Counted from the first letter of the stretch, positions 1 to 8,265 are shown. The stretch is 9,132 nucleotides of DNA from Rikenellaceae bacterium (GCA_900769145.1 CAAGFN010000158.1:1-9132); one strand, 5' to 3'. Numbers and translations: made by a program. The notes: generated by a model not told the origin, from the letters alone.

Positions 1-186
1 AGATTGATTATCAATAGATATCTCGACTACGCACTACGTGCTTCGCTCGATATGACAGACTTTTGGGTCAGCCCCTTTTTTAGTTCTATAGACCGAACAA
101 CTCATTTTCCCGGATTATACTCGTCCACACCCTTGTAGAGGGTCGTGTACTTGCTCATAATTTCTTGTAGACGGAGACGTAATTCT
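1..186. other. Intergenic region downstream of the lactonase gene, no convincing gene
   Basis: No reading frame here looks like a conserved protein. It holds an imperfect palindrome near 18-58 (listed separately), a short TTGAT/ATCAA palindrome at 4-14, and two copies of CTTGTAGA at 132-139 and 165-172. GGG-TCAG-CCC followed by a run of T at about 66-81 is too weak a stem (3 bp) to call a terminator. I see no clear terminator for the minus-strand lactonase gene. Confidence 0.6.
17..58. repeat. Imperfect palindromic intergenic repeat
   Basis: ATATCTCGA (18-26) faces TCGATAT (47-53), with GCAC (31-34) pairing GTGC (38-41) in the middle and ACTACG repeated inside. The arms pair only with a two-base bulge. 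The style, a TCGA-flanked GC-rich palindrome in a gene-free spacer, resembles dispersed intergenic repeats of gut Bacteroidales. That resemblance is from memory and unchecked. GCTCGAT at 46-52 also occurs in the arms of the palindrome at 8965-9113, possibly by chance. Confidence 0.35.
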
Positions 187-1281
187 CTAGTAAATTGACA
201 CGCAAACCGGCGAAGGAAGACTGATTTCTCCCACCGGACCGGAGAGTAAACCTGTCTCCGGATTACGTTTGTATAACTCAATCTTATCCGAATCCCTGCA
301 GGCGCAGAGAAGTGTTGCCCCGTCAGGTGTGATGGCGAAATTTCTCGGATGCGCTCCGGTCCTGGTGTATCCTATGCGTTCAAGGGAGCCGTCTTCGGCA
401 TTGACCCGGAATATGGAAATCCCGTCCTCCTTGAGTCTGTGTGAGGTGTACATGAATCTTCCGTCGGGGGATAGGTGGATGTCCGCACTTCCGTGACCTT
501 CCCCGTCGTAAGCCTTCACTGAGGACAGCAGGCTGAGGTTGCCCTTGTCATAACTGATGACTGATACCAAGTCCTGAAGTTCGTGTATTACATATAGGAA
601 ACGTCCGTCCTTGCTGAATGTAAGATGTCTCGGACCCGGATGCAGTTCCCTGTCGAATGCCAGGGCCACTTCAGCATTGGCAAAAGGTTCTCCTTCGATG
701 TCGAACCGGTAAATGACATCAGCTCCGAGGTCAGTGGCGAAGAGATATTTCCCGTCAGGGGAAGGAATGCAGCAATGCACGTGATTGACAATGCCCTCCT
801 CTTTTTCAGGGATGTACTGTGCTGCGATTTCGCCAAGGCTGCCGTCCTCCAGTACCGGGAATGCCGACAATGTGCCTCCTGTATAGTTCGAGGTGATGGC
901 ATAGCCTCCTGCCACGATAATGTTGCAAGGGGCGGCTCCGGATGCGCTTCCGTCCGCACTATGCTCATTGAACGGGTCTATATTGTTGTCAGTCAATGAA
1001 TAAGTGATGACTTTCTGCCTTCCGTCATCATATTCGCCGACCGAATATGCGTGCCGCCTGTCCTCTGACGGAATTACGAATGACGGATTTCCAGCCCTGG
1101 CCGTGTCAATGAGGGATGCCTTACGGGTTTCCTGATTGAAAGAATAGTAATATACTCCAGGGCCGGAGTCTCCGGATGTATAGGTTCCTACAAGAATCCT
1201 GAGATTTTCCACATTGCCCTTTCCTGTGCAGGCTGTCATAATTGCGGTGACTAGTGTGATGATGACGGTATTGGCCTTCAT
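187..1281 (-). CDS. Lactonase-family (6-phosphogluconolactonase-like) beta-propeller lipoprotein
   Basis: A 364-residue protein of the seven-bladed-propeller lactonase family (Pgl/YbhE and carboxymuconate-cyclase-like), usual length about 340-380. The start gives a lipoprotein signal: basic start, hydrophobic stretch 4-17, lipobox IMTAC with Cys18. No acidic Bacteroidota surface-export motif follows, so a periplasmic-facing anchor is likely. Family marks are YAITSNYTGGTLSAFPV (127-143), HVH (167-169), SPDGKYLF (174-181), GPRHLTFSKDGRF (216-228), SADIHLSPDGRF (265-276) and HPRNFAITPDG (311-321), which are the repeating blade strands. Cytoplasmic members hydrolyse 6-phosphogluconolactone. An exported form is unlikely to meet that substrate, so the true substrate is unknown; another sugar lactone is possible. 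It is divergent from the fucosidase gene over an 82-base gap. Family is certain, function is not. Confidence 0.9.
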   Translation of the reverse strand: MKANTVIITLVTAIMTACTGKGNVENLRILVGTYTSGDSGPGVYYYSFNQETRKASLIDTARAGNPSFVIPSEDRRHAYSVGEYDDGRQKVITYSLTDNNIDPFNEHSADGSASGAAPCNIIVAGGYAITSNYTGGTLSAFPVLEDGSLGEIAAQYIPEKEEGIVNHVHCCIPSPDGKYLFATDLGADVIYRFDIEGEPFANAEVALAFDRELHPGPRHLTFSKDGRFLYVIHELQDLVSVISYDKGNLSLLSSVKAYDGEGHGSADIHLSPDGRFMYTSHRLKEDGISIFRVNAEDGSLERIGYTRTGAHPRNFAITPDGATLLCACRDSDKIELYKRNPETGLLSGPVGEISLPSPVCVSIY

Positions 1282-1308
1282 TGATTGAATATTTTCCGGT
1301 TATATTCA

Positions 1309-1316
1309 CAAAACTA
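1309..1316 (-). promoter_or_regulatory. Bacteroidota -7 box (TAGTTTTG) for the lactonase gene
   Basis: On the minus strand this reads TAGTTTTG, a full match to the Bacteroidota -7 consensus TAnnTTTG, 27 bases before the lactonase ATG (1281). No clear -33 TTG element lies at the usual distance. It lies 13 bases from the oppositely directed box at 1330-1337, so the two promoters are back to back and may compete or share a regulator. Confidence 0.6.
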
Positions 1317-1329
1317 ATTAATTTTTTCA

Positions 1330-1337
1330 TACTTTTG
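1330..1337 (+). promoter_or_regulatory. Bacteroidota -7 box (TACTTTTG) for the fucosidase operon
   Basis: TACTTTTG matches TAnnTTTG exactly and ends 26 bases before the fucosidase ATG (1364), giving a short leader. No convincing -33 element is visible. The region between the two boxes is an AT-rich tract (TAATTAATTTTTT). Confidence 0.6.
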
Positions 1338-1363
1338 TCGCATAACTACTCAATAAACTGACA

Positions 1364-2848
1364 ATGAGAAGAATCGACAACCTGCTGATGGGCTTTGCGG
1401 CCAGTCTTGCCGTAGCCTGCTCAACAACCGTTACACCGGAGCCTCCTGCTCCTTGCGGTCCTGTTCCGACGGACGACCAGATTGCCGTTCAGGAAATGGA
1501 GACTTACGCATTTATCCATTATTCCCTCAATACTTATACAGGTGAGGAATGGGGCTATGGCAATGAGGACCCTGCCTTGTTCAACCCAGCCCGTCTCGAT
1601 GCAGGGCAATGGGCAAGAACCTGCAAGGAGGCCGGTATGAAGGGCATCATTTTCACTGCGAAGCATCATTGCGGCTTCTGTATGTGGCCTTCTGAATATA
1701 CAGAGTACTCCGTGAAGAACAGTCCTTGGAAGGACGGCAAGGGAGACGTGGTCGCAGAATTGGCCGAGGCCTGCCGGAAGGAGGGCTTGAAGTTCGCCGT
1801 GTACCTTTCTCCATGGGACAGGAACCACGCCGAGTACGCCCGTGAGGCCTACGTGGAATATTTCCGGAACCAGCTGACCGAACTCCTGACCAACTATGGA
1901 GATATGTTCGAGGTCTGGTTTGACGGGGCCAATGGAGGCAACGGCTGGTATGGCGGTGCCAATGAAACCAGGCAAATCACCAAGCAGTATTATGGCTGGG
2001 ACAAGACATACGCGCTTGTGCGCAGCCTTCAGCCTCACCTAAATGTCTGGGGTGACCCGCACGAGAAGTCCGATATGACCTGGTCCGGCAATGAGAGAGG
2101 CTATGTGGGCTATCCGCACTGGGCTCCGAAGCGTACCGACATTGATGTTACCCAGGATATGCGCGAGCACGGTTCCGAGCAGGGTGACAAGTGGATTACC
2201 TCAGAGGCTGACGTGTCCATCCGCCCGGGCTGGTTCTATCACGAGTATGAGGATGACAAGGTGAAGTCTTTGGGCAAACTTATGGAAATCTACTGCAAGT
2301 CTGTCGGCCGCAACGGTACGCTTCTCCTGAATTTCCCTGTCAACAAGGACGGTCTCATCCATCCTGCCGACAGTATCCGCGGATCCGAGTTCAGGAAAAT
2401 GGTGGAGTCCGTATTCGGCAACAATCTCGCCAAGGATGCCAAGGTAGAGGCTGACAATGTCAGGGAGAATTCCAAGGCTTTCTCCGCCTCCAAGGTTCTT
2501 GACGGGAAGACATCCACATATTGGGCTGCTGATGACAGCGTCACCAAGGCTTCTCTTGTCCTGGACTTCGGCAAGGAACTGACTTTCAACCGCTTCATGG
2601 TCCAGGAATATGTGCGTCTTGGCCAGAGAGTCAGGGATTTCGCCCTGGAAGCCCTCATTGACGGGGAATGGCAGCCCCTCCAGGACCAGTATTCCGCCGG
2701 CGAGGACGGTCTCCAGACTATCGGATACAAGCGCATCCTCTGCTTCCCTACGGTCAATGCAACCAAACTCCGTTTCAGTATTCTGGACAGCCGTGCCTGC
2801 CCGATTATTTCGGAGATGGGAGTCTATTTCGCTCCGGATGTGGAGTAA
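1364..2848 (+). CDS. Alpha-L-fucosidase (GH29), lipoprotein with C-terminal F5/8-type C (CBM32-like) domain
   Basis: A 494-residue exo-fucosidase that removes L-fucose from glycans (host mucin or milk-type structures are typical for gut Bacteroidota). Lipobox LAVAC puts the lipid-bearing Cys at 19. The GH29 barrel spans about 40-350: IHYSLNTYTG (51-60), AKHHCGFCMW (99-108), YLSPWDRN (147-154), nucleophile motif VWFDGA with Asp187, and EADVSIRPGWFYH starting at Glu281. That last block is typical of the subfamily with alpha-1,3/1,4 preference, and I infer Glu281 as the acid/base. RNGTLLLN (316-323) closes the barrel. Residues about 352-490 form a discoidin/CBM32-like fold (VLDGKTSTYW at 378-387, a jelly-roll pattern ending SEMGVYF). 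This is full length with no damage seen. It is probably co-transcribed with the small lipoprotein gene 27 bases downstream. GH29 assignment is firm; linkage preference is inferred. Confidence 0.95.
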   Translation: MRRIDNLLMGFAASLAVACSTTVTPEPPAPCGPVPTDDQIAVQEMETYAFIHYSLNTYTGEEWGYGNEDPALFNPARLDAGQWARTCKEAGMKGIIFTAKHHCGFCMWPSEYTEYSVKNSPWKDGKGDVVAELAEACRKEGLKFAVYLSPWDRNHAEYAREAYVEYFRNQLTELLTNYGDMFEVWFDGANGGNGWYGGANETRQITKQYYGWDKTYALVRSLQPHLNVWGDPHEKSDMTWSGNERGYVGYPHWAPKRTDIDVTQDMREHGSEQGDKWITSEADVSIRPGWFYHEYEDDKVKSLGKLMEIYCKSVGRNGTLLLNFPVNKDGLIHPADSIRGSEFRKMVESVFGNNLAKDAKVEADNVRENSKAFSASKVLDGKTSTYWAADDSVTKASLVLDFGKELTFNRFMVQEYVRLGQRVRDFALEALIDGEWQPLQDQYSAGEDGLQTIGYKRILCFPTVNATKLRFSILDSRACPIISEMGVYFAPDVE

Positions 2849-2875
2849 TATTAATTTTTATCAAATTCTTATCTA

Positions 2876-3394
2876 ATGAAAAAAATTGTTGGATTACTTG
2901 GCTTATGCCTTGCAGCCGTCGGAATGCTGATGACGGCCAACTCATGTCAAAAAGATGACAAGAATGACGAGGATTCTGTAAATTTGCTGACCATCAATGG
3001 CAAGGCAGAGCCATTTGATGAGGTTTATATTTATGGCCCAGTTGATGAACCCGATGACGGCATCGGATTTTATCCCGTTTCTGGGGAAAAAGTTTTACTT
3101 AACATAGAACTTGCCGAGACTCTTATCGGAAAAAAGATTGACTTGTCCGTTCTTGATGTTTATTCCGGTCAGGCGGGCCATTGGCGCCATTATGTTAGTT
3201 TATTCAGTGAAGAAGAGGAATGGTTGGATTTGTCTTGGGGAAATGATGATGATGATACTGTTCTTGCAGAAAAGGGTAGCTACCTTTTGGTAAAGAAGAA
3301 TGGAGATAATGACTATATAATTGATTTGTATTGCAAGTCCAGGGGCTATGAATTAAAATTCTATTACAATGGAATTTGTCGCACCTATGAATAA
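2876..3394 (+). CDS. Unrecognised small surface lipoprotein
   Basis: A 172-residue protein whose family I do not recognise. It starts with a clear lipoprotein signal (hydrophobic 4-20, cleavage before Cys24). Cys24 is followed by Q-K-D-D-K, a good match to the Bacteroidota lipoprotein export signal that sends proteins to the cell surface. The mature part is very acidic and aromatic-rich, predicted mostly beta strand: YIYGPVDEPDD (51-61), an EEEE/DDDD stretch near 112-127 encoded partly by four GAT codons in a row (3245-3256), and alternating strands to the end. It begins 27 bases after the fucosidase stop with no terminator between, so it is likely the second gene of that operon. Third codon positions are visibly richer in A/T than in the fucosidase, suggesting faster evolution or separate ancestry. 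A glycan-binding or fucosidase-partner role is only a guess from position. Confidence 0.85.
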   Translation: MKKIVGLLGLCLAAVGMLMTANSCQKDDKNDEDSVNLLTINGKAEPFDEVYIYGPVDEPDDGIGFYPVSGEKVLLNIELAETLIGKKIDLSVLDVYSGQAGHWRHYVSLFSEEEEWLDLSWGNDDDDTVLAEKGSYLLVKKNGDNDYIIDLYCKSRGYELKFYYNGICRTYE

Positions 3395-3404
3395 TGCTGA
3401 TGTG

Positions 3405-3446
3405 CAAAAAATAACGGGGTTGGAAACTTAATTCCAACCCCGTTTT
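3405..3446. terminator. Bidirectional intrinsic terminator between convergent operons
   Basis: A perfect 13-bp stem (3413-3425 with 3432-3444) and a 6-base loop (ACTTAA). It is followed by TTTT (3443-3446) on the plus strand and, read on the minus strand, by a run of six T (3405-3410 and 3412, interrupted by one A). It lies between the stop of the small lipoprotein gene (3394) and the stop of nifJ (3466), so it can end transcripts arriving from both sides. Confidence 0.92.
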
Positions 3447-3465
3447 CTGTTATGAAGCCCCAGGC

Positions 3466-6400
3466 TTATTTGCCTGCCAGCCTCTTGTATGATTCGAGAC
3501 GGATCTTCGCGAACTCCTCTGTCTTCTGGAGCAGCTCGGCTGCACGGTCAGGATAGAGCTTGTAGAGGGATGCGAAACGAACCTCGCCCTTCAGGAAGTC
3601 CTGGAACTTGCTCCAGTCAGGCTCCTTGCTGTCGAGAGAGAACGGATTCTTTCCGGTGCCCTCGAGTTCAGGATTGAACCTGTAGAGATGCCAGTAACCG
3701 CATTCAACGGCAAGTTTCTCCTCTTTCTGGCTGAGACCCATGCCGGCCTTCAGGCCGTGGTTGATACAAGGAGCGTAAGCGATGATGAGGGATGGTCCGT
3801 CGTATGCCTCGGCCTCCTTGATGGCGTTCATGTACTGAACCGGGCTTGCACCCATAGCCACCTGAGCCACATATACATAGCCATAGCTCATTGCCATCAT
3901 TCCGAGATCCTTCTTGCGAATCTTCTTTCCGCTTGCGGCGAACTTGGCGATTGCGCCGGCAGGAGTTGACTTGGATGACTGGCCGCCGGTGTTGGAATAT
4001 ACCTCGGTGTCGAGTACGAGGATGTTCACATTCTCACCTGAAGCGAGTACGTGGTCGAGTCCGCCGTATCCGATATCGTAGCTTGCACCGTCACCGCCGA
4101 AGATCCACTGGCTGCGGCTCGGGATGTAGTTCTTGTACTCAAGAAGCTTCTTGCAGGTATCGCAGCCGCAGGCCTCCATGAGAGGAACGAGCTTGTCGGC
4201 AACTTCGCGTGTTACAGCGTAGTTGTTGCGGTTGTCGAGCCACTGCTGGAAGAGAGCCTTCATCTCGTCGCTGCAGCAAGAGCACTGGAGACCCTGTGTC
4301 ATAAGGTTGCCCACCGTCTCACGTGCACGGTCAGAACCGAGCTTCATGCCGAGACCGAACTCGCAGAAGTCCTCGAAGAGGGAGTTGGCCCAGGCAGGAC
4401 CGTGACCTTCAGCGTTGGTGCAGTATGGAGATGCAGGGAAGGAAGCACCGTAGATTGAAGAACATCCTGTAGCATTGGCAATCATCATGTGGTCACCGAA
4501 GAGCTGGGTGATGTTCTTGATGTACGGAGTCTCGCCGCAACCTGCGCAAGCTCCGGAGAACTCGAAGAGAGGCTGTGCGAACTGTGCGTTCTTGAGACTC
4601 TGGGCCTTGTTGAGGACGGTGTCCTTGTAGCCCACCTTGGCATTGAGATAGTCAAAGTTGGCCTGCTCGGAAGTCTGCTCAAGATATGACTTCATCACGA
4701 GAGACTTGTCCTTTGAGAGACATACGTCGGCGCAGTTGCCGCAACCGGTACAGTCGTCAACGGAGATGGCGAGGGCATACTTGTAATCCTTGAGGACGGC
4801 CTTGCCCTGGGTGAGCTTGAGCCCGGCAGGAACATTGGCTGCCTCCTCGTCGGTGAGGATGAATGGGCGGATGGCTGCGTGAGGGCAGACGAATGCGCAG
4901 GTGTTGCACTGGATACAGGTCTCAGGATTCCACTCCGGAACATTCACTGCCACGCCGCGCTTCTCGTAAGCGGCAGTGCCTGCCGGCATTGTACCGTCAG
5001 CGTATGGCATGAATGAACTTACAGGGAGGGAGTCGCCTGCCTGTGAGTTCACTACGTCAGCGATATCCTTCACGAAACCAGGGGCGAGACGGTCCTTGCC
5101 AGGAGTCTCGAACTTGGCTGTAATGGATGCCCACTCTGCAGGAACCTCCACCTGGGTGTACTCTCCACCGCGGTCAACAGCGGCATAGTTCATATTGACA
5201 ATGTTCTCACCCTTCTTGCCGTAACTCTTCACGATAGCGTCCTTCATATACTTAACTGCATCCTCGTAAGGAATGATGCCGGTAATCTTGAAGAATGCTG
5301 ACTGGAGGATGGTGTTGGTCCTTCCGCCGAGTCCGATTTCGGAAGCAATCTTGGTGGCGTCGATGATGTAGAACTTCACGTGCTTCTTGGCAAGTGTAGC
5401 CTTTACATAGTCAGGAAGTCTCTTGACTGTCTCCTCAGCATTCCAGAGGCTGTTGAGAAGGAAGGTGCCTCCGTCCTTGATGCCCTTGAGAACGTCGTAC
5501 TTGCGGAGATATGACGGAACGTGGCAGGCTACGAAGTCCGGAGTGGAAACAAGGTAAGGAGCCTTGATAGGGAGGTCACCGAATCTCAGGTGAGAGCAGG
5601 TGTAACCGCCGGATTTCTTGGAATCGTAGTCGAAGTAGCCCTGGCAATATTTGTCGGTGTGGGTACCGATAATCTTGATAGTGTTCTTGTTGGCACCTAC
5701 GGTACCGTCTGAACCGAGACCGAAGAACTTGCACTCTGTGGTGCCCGGCTTCACGATGGAAATTTCGTTCTTGATAGGGAGTGACTTGAATGTCACGTCA
5801 TCCACGATACCGATGGTGAAGTCATTCTTAGGCTCGCTGAGCTCGAGGTTGTCGAATACTGCGACAATCTGTGCAGGAGATGTATCCTTTGAGGAAAGAC
5901 CGTAGCGTCCGCCTACAATGACAGGCTGGAATTCCTTGCCCTGGAACATTGCCTTGACATCGAGGTAGAGAGGCTCTCCGAGAGCGCCCGGCTCCTTGGT
6001 CCTGTCGAGAACGGCAATCTTCCTGACTGACTTAGGAAGCACCTTGAAGAAGTATTTCTCTGAGAACGGCCTGTAGAGATGTACGGAAATCACACCGTAT
6101 TTCCTGCCGTGCTTCTCGAGGTAGTCGATAGTCTCCTTGATGGTCTCTGTAACTGAGCCCATAGCCACGATAATCTCCTCGGCATCAGGTGCTCCGTAAT
6201 ACTCGAACGGACGGTATGTGCGTCCGGTAAGCTCACCGAGCTCGCCCATATAGCGGGCGACAACGTCAGGGACTGCATCGTAGTACTGGTTCCTGGACTC
6301 CACAGCCTGGAAGTAAACGTCACCGTTCTGGGCTGTACCTCTGGTTACAGGGGCCTCAGGTGAGAGAGCGCGGTTCCTGAATCTCTCGAGAGATTTCTTG

Positions 6401-6993
6401 CTGATCATCTTCCTGAGATCGTCCTCGTCGATGGCCTCAATCTTCTGGATTTCGTGTGATGTGCGGAATCCGTCGAAGAAGTGGAGGAAAGGAATGCTGG
6501 ACTTGATGGTAGCCAGATGGGCTACAGCAGCCATATCCTGGGCCTCCTGGACAGAGCCTGAAGCAAGCATTGCGAATCCGGTCTGCCTGCAGGCCATAAC
6601 GTCCTGATGGTCACCGAAGATGGAGAGTGCATGTGAAGCGAGGGCGCGCGCAGACACGTGGAATACGGTAGGGAGCATCTCGCCTGCAATCTTGTACATA
6701 TTCGGGATCATAAGAAGAAGACCCTGTGAAGCAGTGTAGGTGGTGGTTAGGACACCGGCCTGGAGAGATCCGTGAACCGCACCAGCGGCTCCGCCCTCGC
6801 TCTGCATTTCGGTAACCTTCACAATCTCGCCCCAGAGATTCTTCTTTCCGTGGGCAGCCCACTCGTCAACGTTCTCTGCCATTGTCGAAGATGGGGTGAT
6901 CGGGTAGATAGCCGCATGCTCACTGAAGAGGTAAGCAATCTGGGAAGCAGCGAAGTTACCGTCACAGGTAATGAATTTCTTTTCTTTTGCCAT
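3466..6993 (-). CDS. nifJ: Pyruvate:ferredoxin (flavodoxin) oxidoreductase, single-chain
   Basis: An 1175-residue cytoplasmic homodimer-type PFOR converting pyruvate and CoA to acetyl-CoA, CO2 and reduced ferredoxin; this length is normal. Domains in order: N-terminal pyruvate/thiamine domain with YPITPSS (30-36) and TEMQSEGGA (61-69); transketolase-C-like domain around 265-385; CoA-binding gamma-type domain with GLGSDGTVGANK (425-436) and GGYTCSHLRFG (462-472); two ferredoxin-type 4Fe-4S sites at Cys693/696/699/703 and Cys748/751/754/758; and the C-terminal thiamine-diphosphate domain with GGDGASYDIGYGG (966-978) and NTGGQSSKST (1001-1010). Proximal cluster ligands are Cys816, Cys819, Cys844 and Cys1076. 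Six further cysteines sit in an insertion (904-947). The ATG is preceded by an A-rich leader. It lies 48 bases after fabD with no terminator or -7 box between, so it is probably the second gene of that operon. Confidence 0.97.
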   Translation of the reverse strand: MAKEKKFITCDGNFAASQIAYLFSEHAAIYPITPSSTMAENVDEWAAHGKKNLWGEIVKVTEMQSEGGAAGAVHGSLQAGVLTTTYTASQGLLLMIPNMYKIAGEMLPTVFHVSARALASHALSIFGDHQDVMACRQTGFAMLASGSVQEAQDMAAVAHLATIKSSIPFLHFFDGFRTSHEIQKIEAIDEDDLRKMISKKSLERFRNRALSPEAPVTRGTAQNGDVYFQAVESRNQYYDAVPDVVARYMGELGELTGRTYRPFEYYGAPDAEEIIVAMGSVTETIKETIDYLEKHGRKYGVISVHLYRPFSEKYFFKVLPKSVRKIAVLDRTKEPGALGEPLYLDVKAMFQGKEFQPVIVGGRYGLSSKDTSPAQIVAVFDNLELSEPKNDFTIGIVDDVTFKSLPIKNEISIVKPGTTECKFFGLGSDGTVGANKNTIKIIGTHTDKYCQGYFDYDSKKSGGYTCSHLRFGDLPIKAPYLVSTPDFVACHVPSYLRKYDVLKGIKDGGTFLLNSLWNAEETVKRLPDYVKATLAKKHVKFYIIDATKIASEIGLGGRTNTILQSAFFKITGIIPYEDAVKYMKDAIVKSYGKKGENIVNMNYAAVDRGGEYTQVEVPAEWASITAKFETPGKDRLAPGFVKDIADVVNSQAGDSLPVSSFMPYADGTMPAGTAAYEKRGVAVNVPEWNPETCIQCNTCAFVCPHAAIRPFILTDEEAANVPAGLKLTQGKAVLKDYKYALAISVDDCTGCGNCADVCLSKDKSLVMKSYLEQTSEQANFDYLNAKVGYKDTVLNKAQSLKNAQFAQPLFEFSGACAGCGETPYIKNITQLFGDHMMIANATGCSSIYGASFPASPYCTNAEGHGPAWANSLFEDFCEFGLGMKLGSDRARETVGNLMTQGLQCSCCSDEMKALFQQWLDNRNNYAVTREVADKLVPLMEACGCDTCKKLLEYKNYIPSRSQWIFGGDGASYDIGYGGLDHVLASGENVNILVLDTEVYSNTGGQSSKSTPAGAIAKFAASGKKIRKKDLGMMAMSYGYVYVAQVAMGASPVQYMNAIKEAEAYDGPSLIIAYAPCINHGLKAGMGLSQKEEKLAVECGYWHLYRFNPELEGTGKNPFSLDSKEPDWSKFQDFLKGEVRFASLYKLYPDRAAELLQKTEEFAKIRLESYKRLAGK

Positions 6994-7041
6994 AATTTTT
7001 ATGTTTAGTTTTTTGTTTTCCGATTAAGCCGGGCCGGCAGG

Positions 7042-7929
7042 CTATATGGTTTCAATGCCTTCCACCTCGACGATTGGTCCTCCGATTCTCTTTACAAGAC
7101 CCTGGAGTACCTTGCCCGGACCTATCTCCATAAAATAATCTGCTTCGTCAGCCAGCATATTCTTGACGGACTGGGTCCATCTTACAGGAGATGTGAGCTG
7201 TGCGAGCAGATTGGTCTTGATAAGTTCCGGATCTTCAACCGGGAGTCCTGAAACATTCTGGTATACAGGGCAAATCGGTTTTTTGATAGCTGTTTTTTCG
7301 ATGGCTTCACCGAGTTCAATGCGGGCCGGTTCCATAAGAGGGGAGTGGAATGCTCCGCTCACTGCGAGAGGAAGGGCTCTCTTCGCGCCTGCCTCCTTGG
7401 CCTTGGCGCAGGCCTCGTTGACTGACTCTGTCTCTCCGGAGATGACTACCTGCCCGTCGCAGTTGTAGTTGGCCGGAATCACGGTTCCGCTGCAGGACCT
7501 GCAGATTTCCTCTACCTGCTCATTGGTAAGGCCAATGATGGCAGCCATTGAACCCGGAACCTTTTCGCAGCATTTCTGCATTGCCTTTGCCCTGATGGAA
7601 ACAAGCCTGAGGGCATCTTCGAATGCGATTGCCCCTGCTGCGGCGAGGGCTGAAAATTCTCCAAGAGAATGTCCTGCCACCATTGCCGGCTCAAATCCGG
7701 GATAGCAGGCTGTAAGTACAGTGGAATGAAGGAAAATTGCCGGCTGGGTCACCTTTGTGGTCTTGAGATCCTCCGGGGTGCCGTTGAACATGATGTCGGT
7801 AATCCTGAATCCGAGGATTTCATTTGCAGTCTCAAGCATTTCCTTTGCTTTCTGACTTTTTTCGTATAATTCTTTGGCCATACCCGGGAACTGGGAACCC
7901 TGGCCAGGAAATACGTAAGCTTTTTTCAT
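7042..7929 (-). CDS. fabD: Malonyl-CoA:acyl carrier protein transacylase
   Basis: A 295-residue cytoplasmic enzyme that moves malonyl from CoA to ACP to start fatty-acid elongation. FPGQGSQ (7-13) marks the N-terminus, GHSLGE (86-91) holds the nucleophile Ser88, Arg113 in SIRAKAMQ binds the malonyl carboxylate, and AFHS (193-196... His195) supplies the catalytic histidine; EIGPGKVL (268-275) is the usual C-terminal motif. I chose the ATG at 7929 over an in-frame ATG at 8001. The 24 residues gained would be non-conserved, and MKKAYVFPGQG is the normal family start. It is likely the first gene of a fabD-nifJ operon: the stop is 48 bases before nifJ. Nothing appears damaged. No other fatty-acid gene is visible next to it, as upstream is a gene-poor region. 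Confidence 0.96.
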   Translation of the reverse strand: MKKAYVFPGQGSQFPGMAKELYEKSQKAKEMLETANEILGFRITDIMFNGTPEDLKTTKVTQPAIFLHSTVLTACYPGFEPAMVAGHSLGEFSALAAAGAIAFEDALRLVSIRAKAMQKCCEKVPGSMAAIIGLTNEQVEEICRSCSGTVIPANYNCDGQVVISGETESVNEACAKAKEAGAKRALPLAVSGAFHSPLMEPARIELGEAIEKTAIKKPICPVYQNVSGLPVEDPELIKTNLLAQLTSPVRWTQSVKNMLADEADYFMEIGPGKVLQGLVKRIGGPIVEVEGIETI

Positions 7930-8035
7930 TCTGTTTTTATCGTTGTTTAAAGCGTAATACTCAATTTTTCGACTATGCGGATGCGTCCTCTCCCCCTGCA
8001 AATACCATACTGATTCGCAATATGCATACTCGCTG

Positions 8036-8043
8036 CAAATTTA
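8036..8043 (-). promoter_or_regulatory. Bacteroidota -7 box (TAAATTTG) for the fabD-nifJ operon
   Basis: The minus strand reads TAAATTTG, matching TAnnTTTG, about 106 bases upstream of the fabD ATG. The -33 region is only suggestive (a TTTCG, not TTTG, about 23 bases upstream). This predicts a leader of about 100 bases, long enough to hold regulation, though I found no recognisable riboswitch or hairpin in it. Confidence 0.5.
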
Positions 8044-8265
8044 ATCAATTTCTTGGAAAAATACGAAATTATGTGGCTATCCTCAATTTCCTGACTAATT
8101 ATCCGCAATTCGTACAGAACATCCCTTGCACTGTTAGCAAAATGTCCGGGTTTTCCCGCATTTCCTGGCCATTTTCAGATGTCGTCCTCTTGCGCTGGAG
8201 CCCCGAATCGTGGATGGGCCTTTGAAATATTGAGAAAATGTAACCTGATGGCGGCAGTTGCACGG

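Noticed and set aside
102..158. 18-residue minus-strand ORF MSKYTTLYKGVDEYNPGK downstream of the lactonase gene
   Set aside because: Codon choice is plausible but it is too short to judge, has no promoter, and may be a remnant or chance.
7029..7039. GCCGGGCCGGC palindrome between fabD and nifJ as a terminator or operator
   Set aside because: Only 5-bp arms with a one-base centre and no T-run; likely chance in a GC-rich spot.
7930..8001. N-terminal extension of FabD to the ATG at 8001
   Set aside because: The added 24 residues do not resemble FabD, whose conserved start is MKKAYVFPGQG at 7929.
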